Shown piece after piece: positions 1 through 13,300 of a stretch of DNA of 64,000 bases. The stretch covers positions 90,890,843 to 90,954,842 of the forward strand of contig NC_092859.1 in assembly GCF_032062135.1 (NCBI RefSeq), in the 5' to 3' direction. The DNA is from Pyxicephalus adspersus. Lineage: Eukaryota > Chordata > Amphibia > Anura > Pyxicephalidae. The position numbers and the translations under genes were made by a program. Position 1 is the first letter of the stretch. Every line of letters begins with the position of its first letter. A model generated the notes under the pieces. The model saw nothing but the letters and a program-made list of their open reading frames with translations. It had not been told where the DNA came from and did no database searches.

Positions 1-611
1 ATCGTCCTTCACAGCATGACAAAACAACAAAACAAGTTTAGCCTCCTGGCTTGGTATCAGTCCCACAGACAAACTTTGGGAGATCTCCTGGGCTCTCCAA
101 GCATGCAGGCTGCAAACAGCTTGTCCACCTCACGCTCCAACTCCACCTGTCTCAAGGACCTGGTCTAGTTTTTATAATCAATGGCCAGGTGCCTCAGATT
201 CATCCTCAATTCCTGGACTGGGAAAGGGATGGAGTGCCTACCCCATCATTCCTTCCAGGACACTCCAGGCCTAGATCCAAAATAAAGAACTTGATCTCTG
301 CAGCAACACAATTAGGCAGACCCGATCCAGAGTTATTTAATGCCAAATATCCACTAAATTTGGCATCAAGTGTTTTATTCTACCACACCACCAACCCAGA
401 ACAAATATTCAGATCAGCTGGTCATTTCTTTTCATTTTTAATGGCTGTATTCTCTGGGTTAGTGACAATAAAAACAGACCAGAACCAGACATAGCTGGCT
501 GTATAGCTTTTTCAAAATAGGGCCAATGTTGGTAATATTTCTTCTAGTTCAGATTTTCTTCTAACAAAATATCAAACACGTGGCAGGCACAATCTCCCAC
601 TAATCTGCCTC
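1..611. other. unassigned left edge
   Basis: An open frame at 51-494 (+, 147 codons) has no family features that I recognise, no splice context and no similarity to the rest of the window. Its composition differs little from the surroundings. I see no supported gene. Confidence 0.4.
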
Positions 612-761
612 ATTATTATTATTATTATTTTTGACTGTTTATATAATGCCAACATATTACGCAGTGCTGTACATTAAATAGGGGTTGCAATTGACAGACA
701 GATACAAACAATGACACAGAATGAGGAGAGGACTCTGCACAGAAGAGCTTACAATCAAAGA
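612..761 (+). repeat. (ATT)n-linked interspersed repeat, copy 1
   Basis: An ATT run, then TTTATATAATGCCAACATAT, GCAGTGCTGTACA, and a tail containing TGACAGACAGATACAAAC and GAGGAGAGGACTCTGC. The same order in reverse complement is seen at 17144-17318, and related copies occur at 6015-6126 and 16363-16471. This family is common in frog genomic DNA, though I cannot name it securely. Confidence 0.75.
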
Positions 762-1478
762 AGAGGGGGAAGTAGCTCATGTTAGGTGCGTCTCATATTA
801 AGCAGTTTGAGTTTTTACCTTTTCCTATTACACTTTGAAACCTGTGGTCCAATTGAAATCCCAAAATTTTCATTGAAATATTACTATAACAACAAGGGTG
901 CATAATTATTTGTATTATTACATTATTATATATTTATTACATCATATCTATTTAAAATATTATCACAATAATCTTTGCATTCCAATCCAGAGATGGGCAT
1001 ACTGACTATAACAATACTACTATAACTAATGCAAACACATAAAACTGCTGCAATGAGAAATCTTTATAAACAAAGCATAGAGTTTCAATGTAGCAAACAT
1101 TCTAAAAGAAAAAATGGGTTGCTTTGTTCCTGATATACTTTTTATTACATTTTATATAAAATAAATTAGCAAATTAAACTGTTTAATAGACCAATGTAAT
1201 TAGAAAGCTTTAATACCGCAAGTTATTTTTTTTTATCATACAAACAAAATAAACATTTGAACCCCTACTTGTAAAAGCAAGGAGAAATTTGCAGTAACCT
1301 ATATTAACCATACGGCAGTATTTTTTGATGTAATCAGCCTTTTAAATATTTACACTTTGCATTTGTAAGTCTGGTAGTGCAGGTCAGTGATAGATGCACA
1401 TACCTCACCAGTCCACCAGAGGCCAAAAAAAAGGAAGTTGAGCTGCTGCCTTATGCTCATCTCATAGTTAGCCAGACT
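762..1478. other. unassigned intergenic DNA
   Basis: AT-rich sequence without a credible exon, terminal repeat or tandem array. Confidence 0.5.
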
Positions 1479-1486
1479 CACTAGAC

Positions 1487-3413
1487 CAGAGGTAAACTCC
1501 GGCCTTTAGGCGGGATACGTCCTAGCCAGTATTCCAGTCTGGCCTAACGCACCCCTAGTTATTTATTGTTAGATCCGGCCTAATTGAATTGTCATCGAGT
1601 TTCGCACAGTAACCCCAATTACTACACCTAAAGAGCAGAAGCAACGCGCAGCTACCAGTCTCCAAAAGGTTGACCTCATATGTCCTGTCTTCAACCCCGA
1701 ATGGACTGACAAATTATTCTTCGTCCAACGCGGCAACAAAGCCCTGTGCTTAGTGTGCAACAACACCATCAGCACTTTCAAGCTGTCGAATCTCAAGGGG
1801 CATTTCGATGCCAAGCACACGCACACGTACAGAGACTACACTGCGGATGAGCGGAAGACTGAGGTTGCTGTCCCTCTTCAAGAAGCAGGCCTCCAAAGCT
1901 TCTGAGGCTGCTGAGCGTCACACTCGTGCCTTCTATGAAGTGTCCCTGTTGATTGCGAAGAAAATGCATCCCTTCACTGATGCAGACTTTGTAATGGATT
2001 GTATACTTGCTGCTGTTGACATCATTTGTCCTGAGCAACACGGCCCTTTCAAGGCAATCCCGCTGTCTGCCCGAACTGTGACTCGACATGTGGAGGACTT
2101 GGCCTTTGATATCTGGTGTTCGATGTTTACTACTAAGTTCAAAACTCTCGATATATTCTCCATCGCCTTGGACGAGAGCTGTGATATCAAAGACACTGCG
2201 CAGCTGGCCATCTTTGTGCGTGGCATCATGCAAGACCAGGAGGTATTTGAGGAGTTTCTCAGCATCATGACAACTGGCCAAGATGTCCTCAATGCCCTCC
2301 TACCTGCTTTGAGTGGTTTCGACCTGTCGAAACTCGTCTCGGTATCTACTGACGGTGCACCTGCCATGGTTGGATCTACCAAGGGACTTTCGCAGCTGTT
2401 TATCGACCACTGCTGCTCTTTGGGCTGCGTGCAGGTTATATGCAAGGTGCACAGCATCGTCCACCAGGACATTATGTCTGTTGTGGTGAAGTTAGTGAAT
2501 GCAGTGCTTGCTCGTCCTCTCAGCCACTGCATCTTTAAGCACATGTGCGAAGCTGCAGAGGCTGATTACGGCGATCTGCTTTACCACAATAAGGTTCGCT
2601 TGCTCAGTCGTGGCAACTTCTCAAAGTCTTTGGCTCTGTCAGTTCGGCTTCCTCACTGATATCAGCTCTCACCTTAACGAACTTAACCTGAAGCTTCAAG
2701 GACGTGACATGTTCATCACGAACATGGAAGCCCACATCCGGGCATTCGAAGCAAAGCTGATTCTATGGGAGAAAAAGCTGTATAAGGGCGACTATGTCCA
2801 TTTCCCACACTTCGCCCAGTGTGATGCAGTCCTCGTTGACACCAAAGAATGCATCAGTGTGCTGTCAACCCAGCGGAATAAATTCTCTTCGCACTTTATT
2901 GATGTGCGTTCTCATTCGCAAGAGTTCAAGATTGTCAACACTCCTTTTGACTCTCCCTATGACGATGCCCACTCTGATGTGCAATTGGAATTGATTGAGC
3001 TGCAGGTTTGAACGTTCTCTTGTCCAAGTTTACTTCTTCTACTACTCCTATTGACTTTTACCGTCAGCTGCCGCATGCTCAATTTCCTATGTTGTTAGCC
3101 CGTGCCACGCGTGTGATCGCAATGTTTGGCAGCACTTATTCGTGCGAGCAGCTGTTCTCTAACATAACGTTTTGTAAGAACAAGCCGTGCTCTCAGCTCA
3201 CTGACACTCACCTTAATGACATTCTGTTGTTAAACTCCTCATCATTAGAACCTGATATTGTATCTGTCTCTAAGAACGTGCAACATCATGTTTCCCATTG
3301 CTCGTATTTTTAAATAAAAAAAACATTCCTTGGACACCTTGTTTCTTCTGGCCTAGTGTGCCTTCTTGACCTCCTGAAATGGCCTAGTAGTCCAAAAAAT
3401 TTGCCGACCCCTA
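1487..3413 (+). mobile_element. hAT-superfamily DNA transposon (decayed, with target duplication)
   Basis: The ends are CAGAGGTAAACTCCGG at 1487 and TTTGCCGACCCCTA ending at 3413, flanked on both sides by the identical 8 bp CACTAGAC (1479-1486 and 3414-3421), the hAT target-duplication length. The 1,927-bp body encodes remnants of a transposase with an N-terminal C2HH (BED-like) finger, a hAT DDE core and the C-terminal dimerisation region. It resembles the transposase-derived part of GTF2IRD2 and Charlie-type elements. A shorter relative lies inverted at 55008-55509. The internal frame breaks mean it cannot be autonomous. Confidence 0.93.
1588..3313 (+). pseudogene. hAT transposase pseudogene
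   Basis: Three frames carry successive parts of one transposase. At 1588-1902 there is a zinc finger with Cys codons at 1747 and 1756 and His codons at 1801 and 1816. From about 1870 to 2659 comes the DDE core, with LDESCDI (Asp codon 2171) and VSTDGAPAM (Asp codon 2351) plus a KVHSIVHQ motif. From about 2640 to 3007 runs the FLTDISSHLNELNLKLQG region. At 3011-3313 is the C-terminal block with CEQLFS (Glu codon 3146). The probable acidic catalytic triad is therefore still present, but frameshifts near 1870-1900, 2640 and 3008, and an apparent loss of a few dozen residues near 2640, separate the parts. Confidence 0.88.
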
Positions 3414-3421
3414 CACTAGAC

Positions 3422-6014
3422 AAAAGAAATTCCAACTTATTCTTAAAACTGCAAACAATGATAGATTAATCTATCAGTCAGCCATTATTAAGAAAGTATA
3501 CCCAGGAATGTTCACGTGTTTTTTTCAATACATAGGAATTACTTGGTAATTCTTTTGTCATTGCCAATATTTGCAACCTCTTTTTTGTTTAAGCAGGCTT
3601 TGTAAATCTAGAGGAATAAGTAATAGTGTATTAAATAGGTGTTTAATATTTTTAAATATTTGTTGTTTTTGCTACAAGAGTACACTTATCCACAGATAAA
3701 TTGCTGGTCCAAATGATCTGAATACATTAGTGTGCATAATTTAGAAACATGTTCACTATGTTTTTACTTAAAGCCAGTTAAGTCATCTTTTCCTACCCAT
3801 CAGAACTTACCTGGTGTGCTAGTTAGGTTCTCAGTTGGTTAGTTTGTAGTTTAAGAATAACTATTATGCTGCAAATATCACAGGCCATGTGACTGAAACA
3901 ATATCCAACACTTTAGTACAGAAAATGTGCTATTTTAAATATACAAACCCACCTATTCCCATATAAACAACAAATACACACACATATCAAAATTTTCAAA
4001 AAAATTGCTCTATAGGGCCTCAGGCAATCCACATCCATTAGGTATCACAAACCAGTAACATCAAACTTACCAGGATGCAGGACCATAATAACATCCAATA
4101 GGCATTGCAATTGCAGTTCAACAGAGCTGTTTACCTGCTTTATTTACAGAGTTATTGTATATAAGTGATGCAGACTTAGATAATATTCCACTATGCACCA
4201 CCCAAGAATGATAAAAGTTTAAAATTCAGTAAATTAGATTGGATGTAAACAGATGTAAATGAGGAGATGATTAGGATATATCCTTGGATTTTCAAGTTTC
4301 AAACAAATAAAGGAACTGGCATCAATGAAATGATCAATGTTGTTATAACCTTTCCCTGTTTTAAATATATAATATTGAGTCAGTCCCACAGAACATGCAG
4401 ACGTATCTATCACAGTGTTGGAATGTATAGAAGTGTGTAACTGCCGGTTGCCAGAATCTCGGTAATGCTAGCCATACATTATGTAATGTTTTCATTCAGA
4501 TGAAAATGTCAAATCAATCAAAAATGTGTTATTCGATTCTTTTTTTTTACAATACAGATTATTTTTTTTAATGGATAGAACATTGAATACTTATAATGGA
4601 TCACAAAAGATTATTTATGTGGTGAATGTAATATTAAATATTCTATTAAAAGAAAATCCTAAAGTATATGCTTAGCAGAAGTAGAGATTTGTGGAGGGGG
4701 AGCGGGACTTTCACAAAATGCAGTTATCCTTTCATGTTAGGCAGTAAAATAGGATCTCAGCACTTTAGGTGGAACAATCTGATTTCTGCAACAACAAAAA
4801 AAGGAACTACCACCAAACAGCTGGTATAAGCTACTTTTGGCTGAGTGATTGTTAATATTATGAACCGGTTTTCACTTTAAATATTGTGTTCAAGGGAAGT
4901 TAAAGGAAAAAATATGGTTAATTGACTAACAGAACTGCATACAGCTTCACCCTATTTACCAAGTTCTGTAAGCATTCCTTGAAATAATGAGCATTCACTC
5001 TGCTAAGTGAACAGTCTATTCTTATAGAAAGCAAACCCTGTGGATTTAGGTGGAAAAAAACTGTCACTCATTTCGGATAAAACAATGACAACTGAAATTG
5101 CCTTGTGATTGCCTCACATTGCAGTACATATAACTACTTTGACTAAGGATAGCAATGCCTGTGTGTTTATAAGAAAACTATTTAGCGCTAAGCATTTGAA
5201 TAATAAAATAATAGGATAAGGATGAAAATAAACAGGTGTGTATGGATAGATAATCACAAATCCCTTACCCTAAAAACAGTATTACATACTCATAACATTT
5301 CCTAGGTTTAGCCATGGTGACATTGATATAGCACAGCTAGAGTGTATCATTGTAAACTACTTAGCAGTAACAAAAGCGTCATTCATTGGTTCCCTAAACT
5401 TTGCTTTGTGTGACATTCTTGCTAGTGTGTTAATACCGGGTCTATTAAGCAAGACCTCATGGTCCATTACCCTTTCTTTAGGTTTGACCCAGCAAAGTCT
5501 AGGGGTCCTGTGCACAGTGTGAAGAAGCAAAAGGTTTTATTCTCTCCCATGGAGCTCATTAAGACTTTATAGAAATACAATAAATACTCACACATTACTA
5601 ACATTTGCACTGAGGAATATTCACCAGACAAACAGCCTGGTGCAAGCCAATGGTCATTGTCTTCTTTTCTTCACCCTCTCAGAACAATTAATAGTCTGTC
5701 TAAAGTGAGGGATCATTTGTAAAAGAATTCCTAATTTTTTTGTTCCTTTTTTTCCTGCACGTTATCCCAAAGCATGCTCAGAAGTAGTGTATGAAGGAAA
5801 AAACGGTTTATACAGTTATCACATGTATGTCCTCAATACACCAAGCGCTGTTTCGTATGCAATATTTGTCACAATGTTTGTTATTAGCAAGCATGTGACT
5901 GTTATTTGCAACTCTACTTGGTTTTATTACAGAGAACAAAAGTTGTTATGGCAATGAATGATCTGACATTTTTTTTGGCTTTCCTCAAAACTGGCCTTAG
6001 ACTGTGTTAATGAC
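3422..6014. other. unassigned intergenic DNA
   Basis: AT-rich, no open frame of note and no repeat family recognised by internal comparison with the rest of the window. Confidence 0.5.
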
Positions 6015-6126
6015 TATGGCAGGGAAATTAGATTGTGAACCCCAATCTGGGACAGTTAGTAACATGACTATGGACTTTGTACGGTGCTGCATACTATGTT
6101 GGTGCTATAGAAATAATTATTATTAT
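6015..6126 (-). repeat. (ATT)n-linked interspersed repeat, copy 2 (variant form)
   Basis: Reverse complement reads ATT-rich run, CTATAGCACCAACATAGTA, GCAGCACCGTACAAAG, then TCCATAGTCATGTTACTA. The middle differs from copies at 612 and 17144 but matches the copy at 16363. Confidence 0.7.
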
Positions 6127-6785
6127 CACATGGATGCTGACAATACAATTAAAGATGTGTATCAATGTTGCCAGAGGAAGTGAAACATTGGGATAGCAGA
6201 ATGTGAATGGTGTTGACATAAAAAAACAAATTCTGGACTTGTTCACTTTAGGCTGTAGTGAGAGTATGACTGCTAGTTCATTCAATATTAGGCACTGCTG
6301 TTATCTGATTGAAATATTGGGGTGTTTTTCCACCAGTATTTTTTTCATCAATGATCTAGTAACTAACTTGACATGTATGTTAGCATTATAGAAAGTTCAT
6401 TTCCATATATTGACTTGTTTGCTGCTAACCCTGAACCTCATCTTATCAGATTTTGACAGAATGCACTGTATATGCATATAGCTTGTCATCTGTGACAGCT
6501 TTTAGAGAAACCTATGTTGTCACATATTGAAATCTGTCAGTGTTCTGCAGGTGGCACCCTATAGGAGATTCTCTGTATAAATTGTTCTGTTAATGGCAGT
6601 GAATCTGAAAAGCTAAGCTTGCGCTTCCATGACAGAGTTAGAAGGTTAGGGTAAATCTGCTTGTCAGGTTCTCTGAAATAAAACCCAGAGTGGATGAGAT
6701 TGTGGTAAAATTGGCTGATCAGCTTTGTGTAGTTCTTTTGTGCTATACAAGTTTAGTCATTGTATTACCACATCTGCCATTACAC

Positions 6786-6788
<3 letters not shown>

Positions 6789-6831
<43 letters not shown>
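6789..6831. repeat. (AT)n microsatellite
   Basis: About 21 uninterrupted AT units. Confidence 0.98.
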
Positions 6832-6832
<1 letters not shown>

Positions 6833-6954
6833 CTAAAGACGGAATGATCAGAATCAGAAGTTATTTTCAGTTGCAAGGAATAAATATCAGCTTATCCAAT
6901 CTTCTTTGTATCTCTCTACCTACACATCTAACAAGGGTGTACAAAACTATAATA

Positions 6955-6958
<4 letters not shown>

Positions 6959-6991
<33 letters not shown>
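6959..6991. repeat. (AT)n microsatellite
   Basis: About 16 AT units followed by a short TG run; separated from the array at 6789 by about 127 bp. Confidence 0.98.
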
Positions 6992-6997
<6 letters not shown>

Positions 6998-9900
6998 ATA
7001 GAAGTGGATTCTGAATTATTTTGCTACAAGCAGTGTATTTTTATAATATAGTATATAATAGTTGATAGTAGTTATATTTATCCCTCACTATTCCAATGGG
7101 GGTGCCACCATCTTTTTTTCTTGTTGCAATCTTCAGCCAACTTGATATAGCCAAGTCAAGAAACCATGCAGGCATATTAGAGTACATTCGGTCCTGGCAA
7201 CCACAGGGGAAACAGGGATGTGCCCGGTATCCTGGGCAATGCTGAGCTTTGGTTCCACTTTAAATATAAGGTAGCATCCTAATAAGGTTCTAAGCCCTGA
7301 ATCCATCTCATCATGTCCTATAATCTTTTCTCTTCCTATCTGTATATACTGTAGGCCCTTTTCTGTATAAGAACATACATATTCTATAAAAGGTTGATTT
7401 TGTAACAGCAAAACATTACTAGGCAGATGACATTCTTCATCTTTGCATCACAAACTAGCTATAGCACACATTATTACTACTGGTAAGCAGAACAGAATAA
7501 AATCAGTTGACAAATACAACCAGATTCAAAATTTCCACGTTAGATATTGGAAGTTTTAAAAAAAGGTTTAAAATGATTATTCATGGTAAAAACCACAAGA
7601 AATAGTTTCCTTGGTCATTTTTGGGAACTTTGGATAGCCTGGAGGCAGTTTGAATTTTTCTGTCCCTGTCCTTGTAATTGTGCTGAGAACAAGGCAGTTA
7701 ATCAAGTGAAATCACAGCAATTATCCCAGTTATTTACAAATGTTTTTTTACATTGTTGCATAATAATTTGCTGTTTTCCCAAATTGTGAGTTGAATTATG
7801 AGAAAATAACTGAGTTTACCCAACAATGGGAAAACATGTCTGTTTACAACTGTAAAAAATGCTGTGATTTAACTTGTTTAACACTCACTGTCCCCAAAGA
7901 GTCAGTAATATTTTCAATCAATTCTATCAGACCACTACTAGATGTTACTTTTAACTGCATTATGCCTGATATTTTTTGAATACATAGACTATGTATTGTA
8001 TATTACAGCTACACATACAGGACACCACTCCTGGTACTGCTTTCTTTGTGTAATCATAACTTACTCAGTGATTTTGCAAGGAAAATTGAGTTTAAACATT
8101 TTACAATCAGGCTGCATTTTCTAACAGTTTTAGAGGGTGCTTTGGGTTAGAATTGATTGCACAGCTCTGAATACATTACTGGCTTTCCACTACAAATCTT
8201 GAATGTGCTTGTCCTTAAAGGTGGTATGCAAGCGATGTTAAACAAGTGAATAAATACAGAGTTTAACTATTGACCATCACATAACACCTCGGTTCATCAC
8301 AGACAAAATCCCAAATTTGTCAGACATAGCAGTTCTATGCAGAAATGCCACTTTTATAAATGATGAGAACCTGAAATTGGATTACAAGTAACCTTTGGCT
8401 TTCCATCAGTGAGACAATAGACAATGTTGTTAAGGGCAATTTCCATGCACAGCATGTGGGTCCTGTTTCACCATCCAGGGACATGGTTGTATACAGCTCA
8501 CAACTGTTTATGCATGTTAAGCAGCTTCGCGGAGAAAACCTTCATAAATCTTGCCTAAATGTCTCTTTATCGCTACAATTTCACTATTGCATTTTTTTAT
8601 TTTGCTGAGGGCAGCTAATAAAATTCCTAATTTCCGAAATATACTTTGTAGATTTTAGGTTTTACACAGAAAGCTTGGTTGCAATTTTTTGGCATTTTTA
8701 GTGACATAGAATTTTTTTTGTCAAAATGATATTCTTTTGCTAAACATAAAAAGGTTGATACCAGTTGTACATAAGGGACAACTAATGGTAGACTAAGGAC
8801 ACTTTTGTAAAGCTTTATTATTTTTCAACATCTATCAAAGTTTAGCAAATAGCATTTTCATAGATTTCGTTGGAGCTTGTTTGTTGAAATATTTAGTTTC
8901 TGGATTTGTCACCTGACAAGGCTATTAAAACATTATAACCTAGTCTCCCAGCTTGTTGTTTTTTTATATATATTTTATATTATAGGGTATGCAACAAGCA
9001 GAGGATGGAGAGGTGGGGAGGTACCCCCAAATCTCCTGTTGCTCAGGAACAATGGTAGAGAGGTTTTGCAGTTGGACTATGAAAACAAATAAGAAGGGCT
9101 GAAATATTACATTCAGATTCATCTCTACCTAAAGTTTTATTGAAAGTGGACTGATGATTCAATATAAATATCAATATTCAATGTAATTACTGATAATACT
9201 TTATAACGTTATATATTGTGCAGCTTTATTAGAAACGTAAATTAGATTTATTTTAACACATATGCCAGAAACTATTGCTCTGCTCCGTGGGACTATAATT
9301 TTCGAGGTACCTGCATAATTTGTACTTGTACCCTCAATGGGTGTATAGATTGCATTTTGTTAGATGATGGCTGCTAACTTTTTAAATAAGTAAAATCTTA
9401 CTTTCTGAAGCAGAGTGTTCTGATAAGCTTTTTAAAATTATATACTTTCTCAATTTCCATTTTCTACTATGAGCTGCGGCCCTTTATATCCATTATATTT
9501 GCATCTGAATATTGACTGCATGTATGTATATACCTGATATCGTATGCACATAAGTACTTTTAGAAAAGTTTTGTACTTTGTTCTTTGCAAGCGTATGAAA
9601 CCTATTTGCATTTTTAAAACATGTAAAAGATATATCAAAAAGAAAAAAAAATCCTAAAATAACTGTGTCTTTGGAGGGAACACTAGCTGGCTGAGCTGGC
9701 AAAAAGGCTACTTGAGTTAATCATCCCCCTAGTTGAGTATTTTCAGTGGTAGTAAATACATTCTCACACAACAGCAAGCACTTTGTGCATTTCAGGGGCC
9801 AGTATTGCTGCACAGGACTTGATTGTTGTCCATGTCATAGCCATTTGACATAATGAATGAGTTGGACACACCTTCTCCCAGAAAAGCTGCTTGTCTTATC

Positions 9901-10032
9901 TAGCTGGAAAGCTCATAGAGCTGCACCTCTAAGTACCAAAAGTAGTCTGCAACTAGTTTGTTGAAGCTGCTTTATCTAGAAAAGAAGCTGGAATACTGAA
10001 GATAACTTTGGAAGTTCTAATCCTTGTTAAAG
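6992..10032. other. dbx2 upstream flank, no gene recognised
   Basis: AT-rich sequence with only short, non-conserved open frames. It should contain the dbx2 5' UTR and promoter near its right end, but no TATA box, initiator or CpG island could be pointed to. Line-by-line reading finds no CpG from 9594 to the start codon. Confidence 0.5.
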
Positions 10033-10369
10033 ATGATGTCTGGAGTTGTGCCACCTCATTCAATGAGCTGGAACTTCATGGGATATTCAGCATCATTCCA
10101 CCATACAGCCACTGAAACTCCTCAAGTTTATGGAGGTCTGGGAAGAAGTTTTCTAATAGATAATCTGCTGAGAGATGTGAAACAACCTGCTACAAAGTAT
10201 GTGCCAGTGGCCTATAGCACCTCTTCTGTCCCTCTGTGTCCTGCAGCAGAACAAATTAGCCCATCAGGGGGTACACATCCTACATCTTGGGCTTTTCATC
10301 TCTTTAACCCATCAGATGGACTGCCTGCTCATTATCCACATACTGAGGCCCTCTACCACCCTAATTCAG
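10033..10369 (+). CDS. dbx2: dbx2 coding exon 1
   Basis: Encodes residues 1-112 plus the first base of codon 113. It begins MMSGVVPPHS and carries the eh1-like motif (residues 39-46), which in this family recruits Groucho/TLE co-repressors, followed by the LCPAAEQISP and WAFHLFNPSDG blocks typical of DBX2. The donor is CAG|GTATGT at 10370. The exon has no CpG dinucleotide, and the CpG-free run extends from 9594 to 10378. No TATA box or CpG island was seen upstream, so the transcription start is not placed. Confidence 0.95.
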
Positions 10370-13300
10370 GTATGTTTCCGATATTTACTAGTATATGATG
10401 TTCAACTGGTATGAAACAGTGTTTCTTAAAATGATTAAACATAATTGGGTATATGGTGTTTTTATATAATTTTAATAACAATAATATGTTTCTGTTCATT
10501 ATTACAGTGATTGGGAAGTATCTATAGTGGTCACAGGTTTTTAAACCTACAATTATAACGTGAATCCTTTTCACCCTGTTTTTACACAAACAAATTATTG
10601 GATCACTGCCATGCTTCTAGATCACTGTAATATATATTTATAAAACTCTAATATTTAATAAACATTATAACAAGAGAAGTGATTGAAGTAATAATAGTAG
10701 TAATCAAACAGAAAGAAAGCACACAAACTGATCCTTTTTGATCTTACAGTTTAGAAATCCAGCCAGTCATGTCTTATTAGTTATATGTTTCTGTACAGGT
10801 CTGATATATCTATTTACAGTACATACATTCCATAGAATTTTCTAAAAATTGCAATTTGCAAACTGGTCAATTCACCTGCACTTTATACTAATTCACTAAT
10901 GACAGGTTTGTTTTATTATTAGTTGGCAGAAGTTGAAAAACATTACTGTATAATATATATCATTTAGGTTAATATAGCCCTTTAGATGTTTATTTTTCAC
11001 ACCATGTATAACAGTATTTAACACAATGCTGTGAATTCGGGTAGCAATATGTTTATTCTTTATTTGAAAGTGTCCACATAATTCACACATAATTAAACAA
11101 TAATGTGATTAATTAATAGGACATTGATTTACCGTTTTTGTGAAACAAGCCAGTGCAACATCTGGCATATACCATCTGTACTGAAATAATAATTGTATGC
11201 TTCCAGGCATTCTTATACACTTAATACACTATTTGTGTATTATAACAATGAATTTAAACGTGGGTTTATATGTTTTACATTTATTACAATGCTTCAACAA
11301 TTTTAGTATTTTGAATGACAGTTTATGTATTTGTTATAATCTTGATGCTGTTAAAACTTAAGAACAACCTGGCACCCATAAACGAATACTTGGAACTTAA
11401 TTCCAGAACATATAAGTAATTATACATACATATAAGAACATATGAGTAATTCCACAACATATTTTTTTGCTGAGTTTGTCAGTGAATAAATTATTATTAA
11501 ACTGTAGTAATACATTCAGCAGTATAAAAAGACTGACTATATGCGTCCAACAGGCCATTCCCTACAAAGTATCATGCAAGCTCTAACAAATGGACATCTT
11601 TTATTTGCATCTTTCTGGTCTGATGAAAAAAAAATTATATATCTGTTATATATTGCTAAATAATACACGTTGATCCTGCAAGAAATCTTGTGAGTTGGTT
11701 CTGTACACTCTGCTTCATTTTAATTAGCTATAATGCTTTCCAGCTCACTGTAGACTACAGAATAACCTCCATGGTATAGAGAAGGGGGGTTTGTTCTGTA
11801 CACAGATGTGTCCTAACACACATCCTACCCTAAGGTGACAACACTGCTTCTCCGTACATACAATATGATGAGCTTTGCCACACTAGCACAAAAAGTGTGT
11901 TACTGGCAGGATCACCAGGTGGTGAAAATTACAGTAAGCTGCTTTAACTGAGAGCTATCAAAATCAATGATTGCTACTGCTAATTTGGCAATGGAACCAT
12001 GCCAACGGGATGTGCTACTGAGCAGAGGCATTTCCATACATGTGACATTCACATTAATACAGTCATGGACAGACTGGTTGAAAGTGTGTTGCTCTTTTTA
12101 TTTATTGAAGGGCAGCATTTGCAAATAGTCTTTTAGTAATGATAGTTTTTTTTTTTTTTTGGTTGTTTGACCATTTTCTGCAGCTTGCATATACAATATA
12201 CATTGTGGAGAGGCCTAATTCCATATAGTATCTATGAAGGTCCTAGGCTATTTTTTGTAAAAGCATCAGAAACATAAAACAAGACATAATTACGGTATTA
12301 CATCATTTGGCAATGGTTTATTAATAAATCACTTTAAGTTTTCAAAGTGAGAGAGAGCAACTGCGAAGTAATAGAAAAATGATGATTCTTTCACATCAAT
12401 TTACAAATTAATAAGAAAACATGAATTGTTATATAAAGAAAAAACACCAATTACTTTCATCCACCGGGGACCCAGATGGTGTGCATTCCTGGTTGTGTGT
12501 ACCTGCAGCTGCCCCTAAAAAGGAAGCCCTGTACTCCCTGTACTCCCTGTTGGATTTGTAATAACTTTAATATTGCAGAAAAAGGTATTTAGAGGTAGTT
12601 AGAACACCTAAAACGTCTATGTAAAGGGGAATATATTTAGGAGATGTCGCTAATATCTCTTTGTCTCCAATAAAAGAAGCCACCAAGTGACTTGGCCCAC
12701 GTGCAACAACACACGTTGTTCAATTTCATGCACTCTACTACCATATTCTTGTGAATAGCATAGCTACTCACTTTCCCAATGCACTTGTGTATCAGAACAC
12801 TAAAATACAATATTGCACTATGCATTGCTTTTTGTGTGCATTTTGTACATCAGACAGCTATATCAAAAACAATTTAAATTGTCTCTCACCTAAAATCATA
12901 TTATATTATATGAAAAGTTTAGAAGTGGTATTTGTGTCTAGGCAGTGCTCAGAAAATATACCTATGGCTTTGAATTTCTCCTTAAAAAGACCAGTGTACA
13001 CTATGGTATTAATACAAAGATTGTATTGCTGGAGACAATGCCATTGGGAAGCAAAGCCCTGCTTCTACCAAGATAGCCACATCCATACAGAGACACAGTG
13101 CAGAACGAAGCATAGTAGGTTAAGGGGAAAAGATTAGCTACAGGGAGATCACATGCAATGTTGTCCTCGATCTGCCTTTTTGAGCAAACCTTCCAGAGTT
13201 CAGATAAGTTAAAATACACTGTGGCTGAAGGGGGGCACTTGACAAGAGTTTGTTACCAAGGTCACTTATCCATTGCTGGATGAAAGTGCATATGTTAAAA

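Noticed and set aside
51..494. 147-codon open frame at the left edge
   Set aside because: No domain, no splice context, opening not supported by a Kozak-like context, and no relative in the window. It looks like a chance frame in moderately GC-balanced DNA.
6760..7014. Open frame rich in Tyr-Ile repeats
   Set aside because: Produced by the two (AT)n microsatellites.
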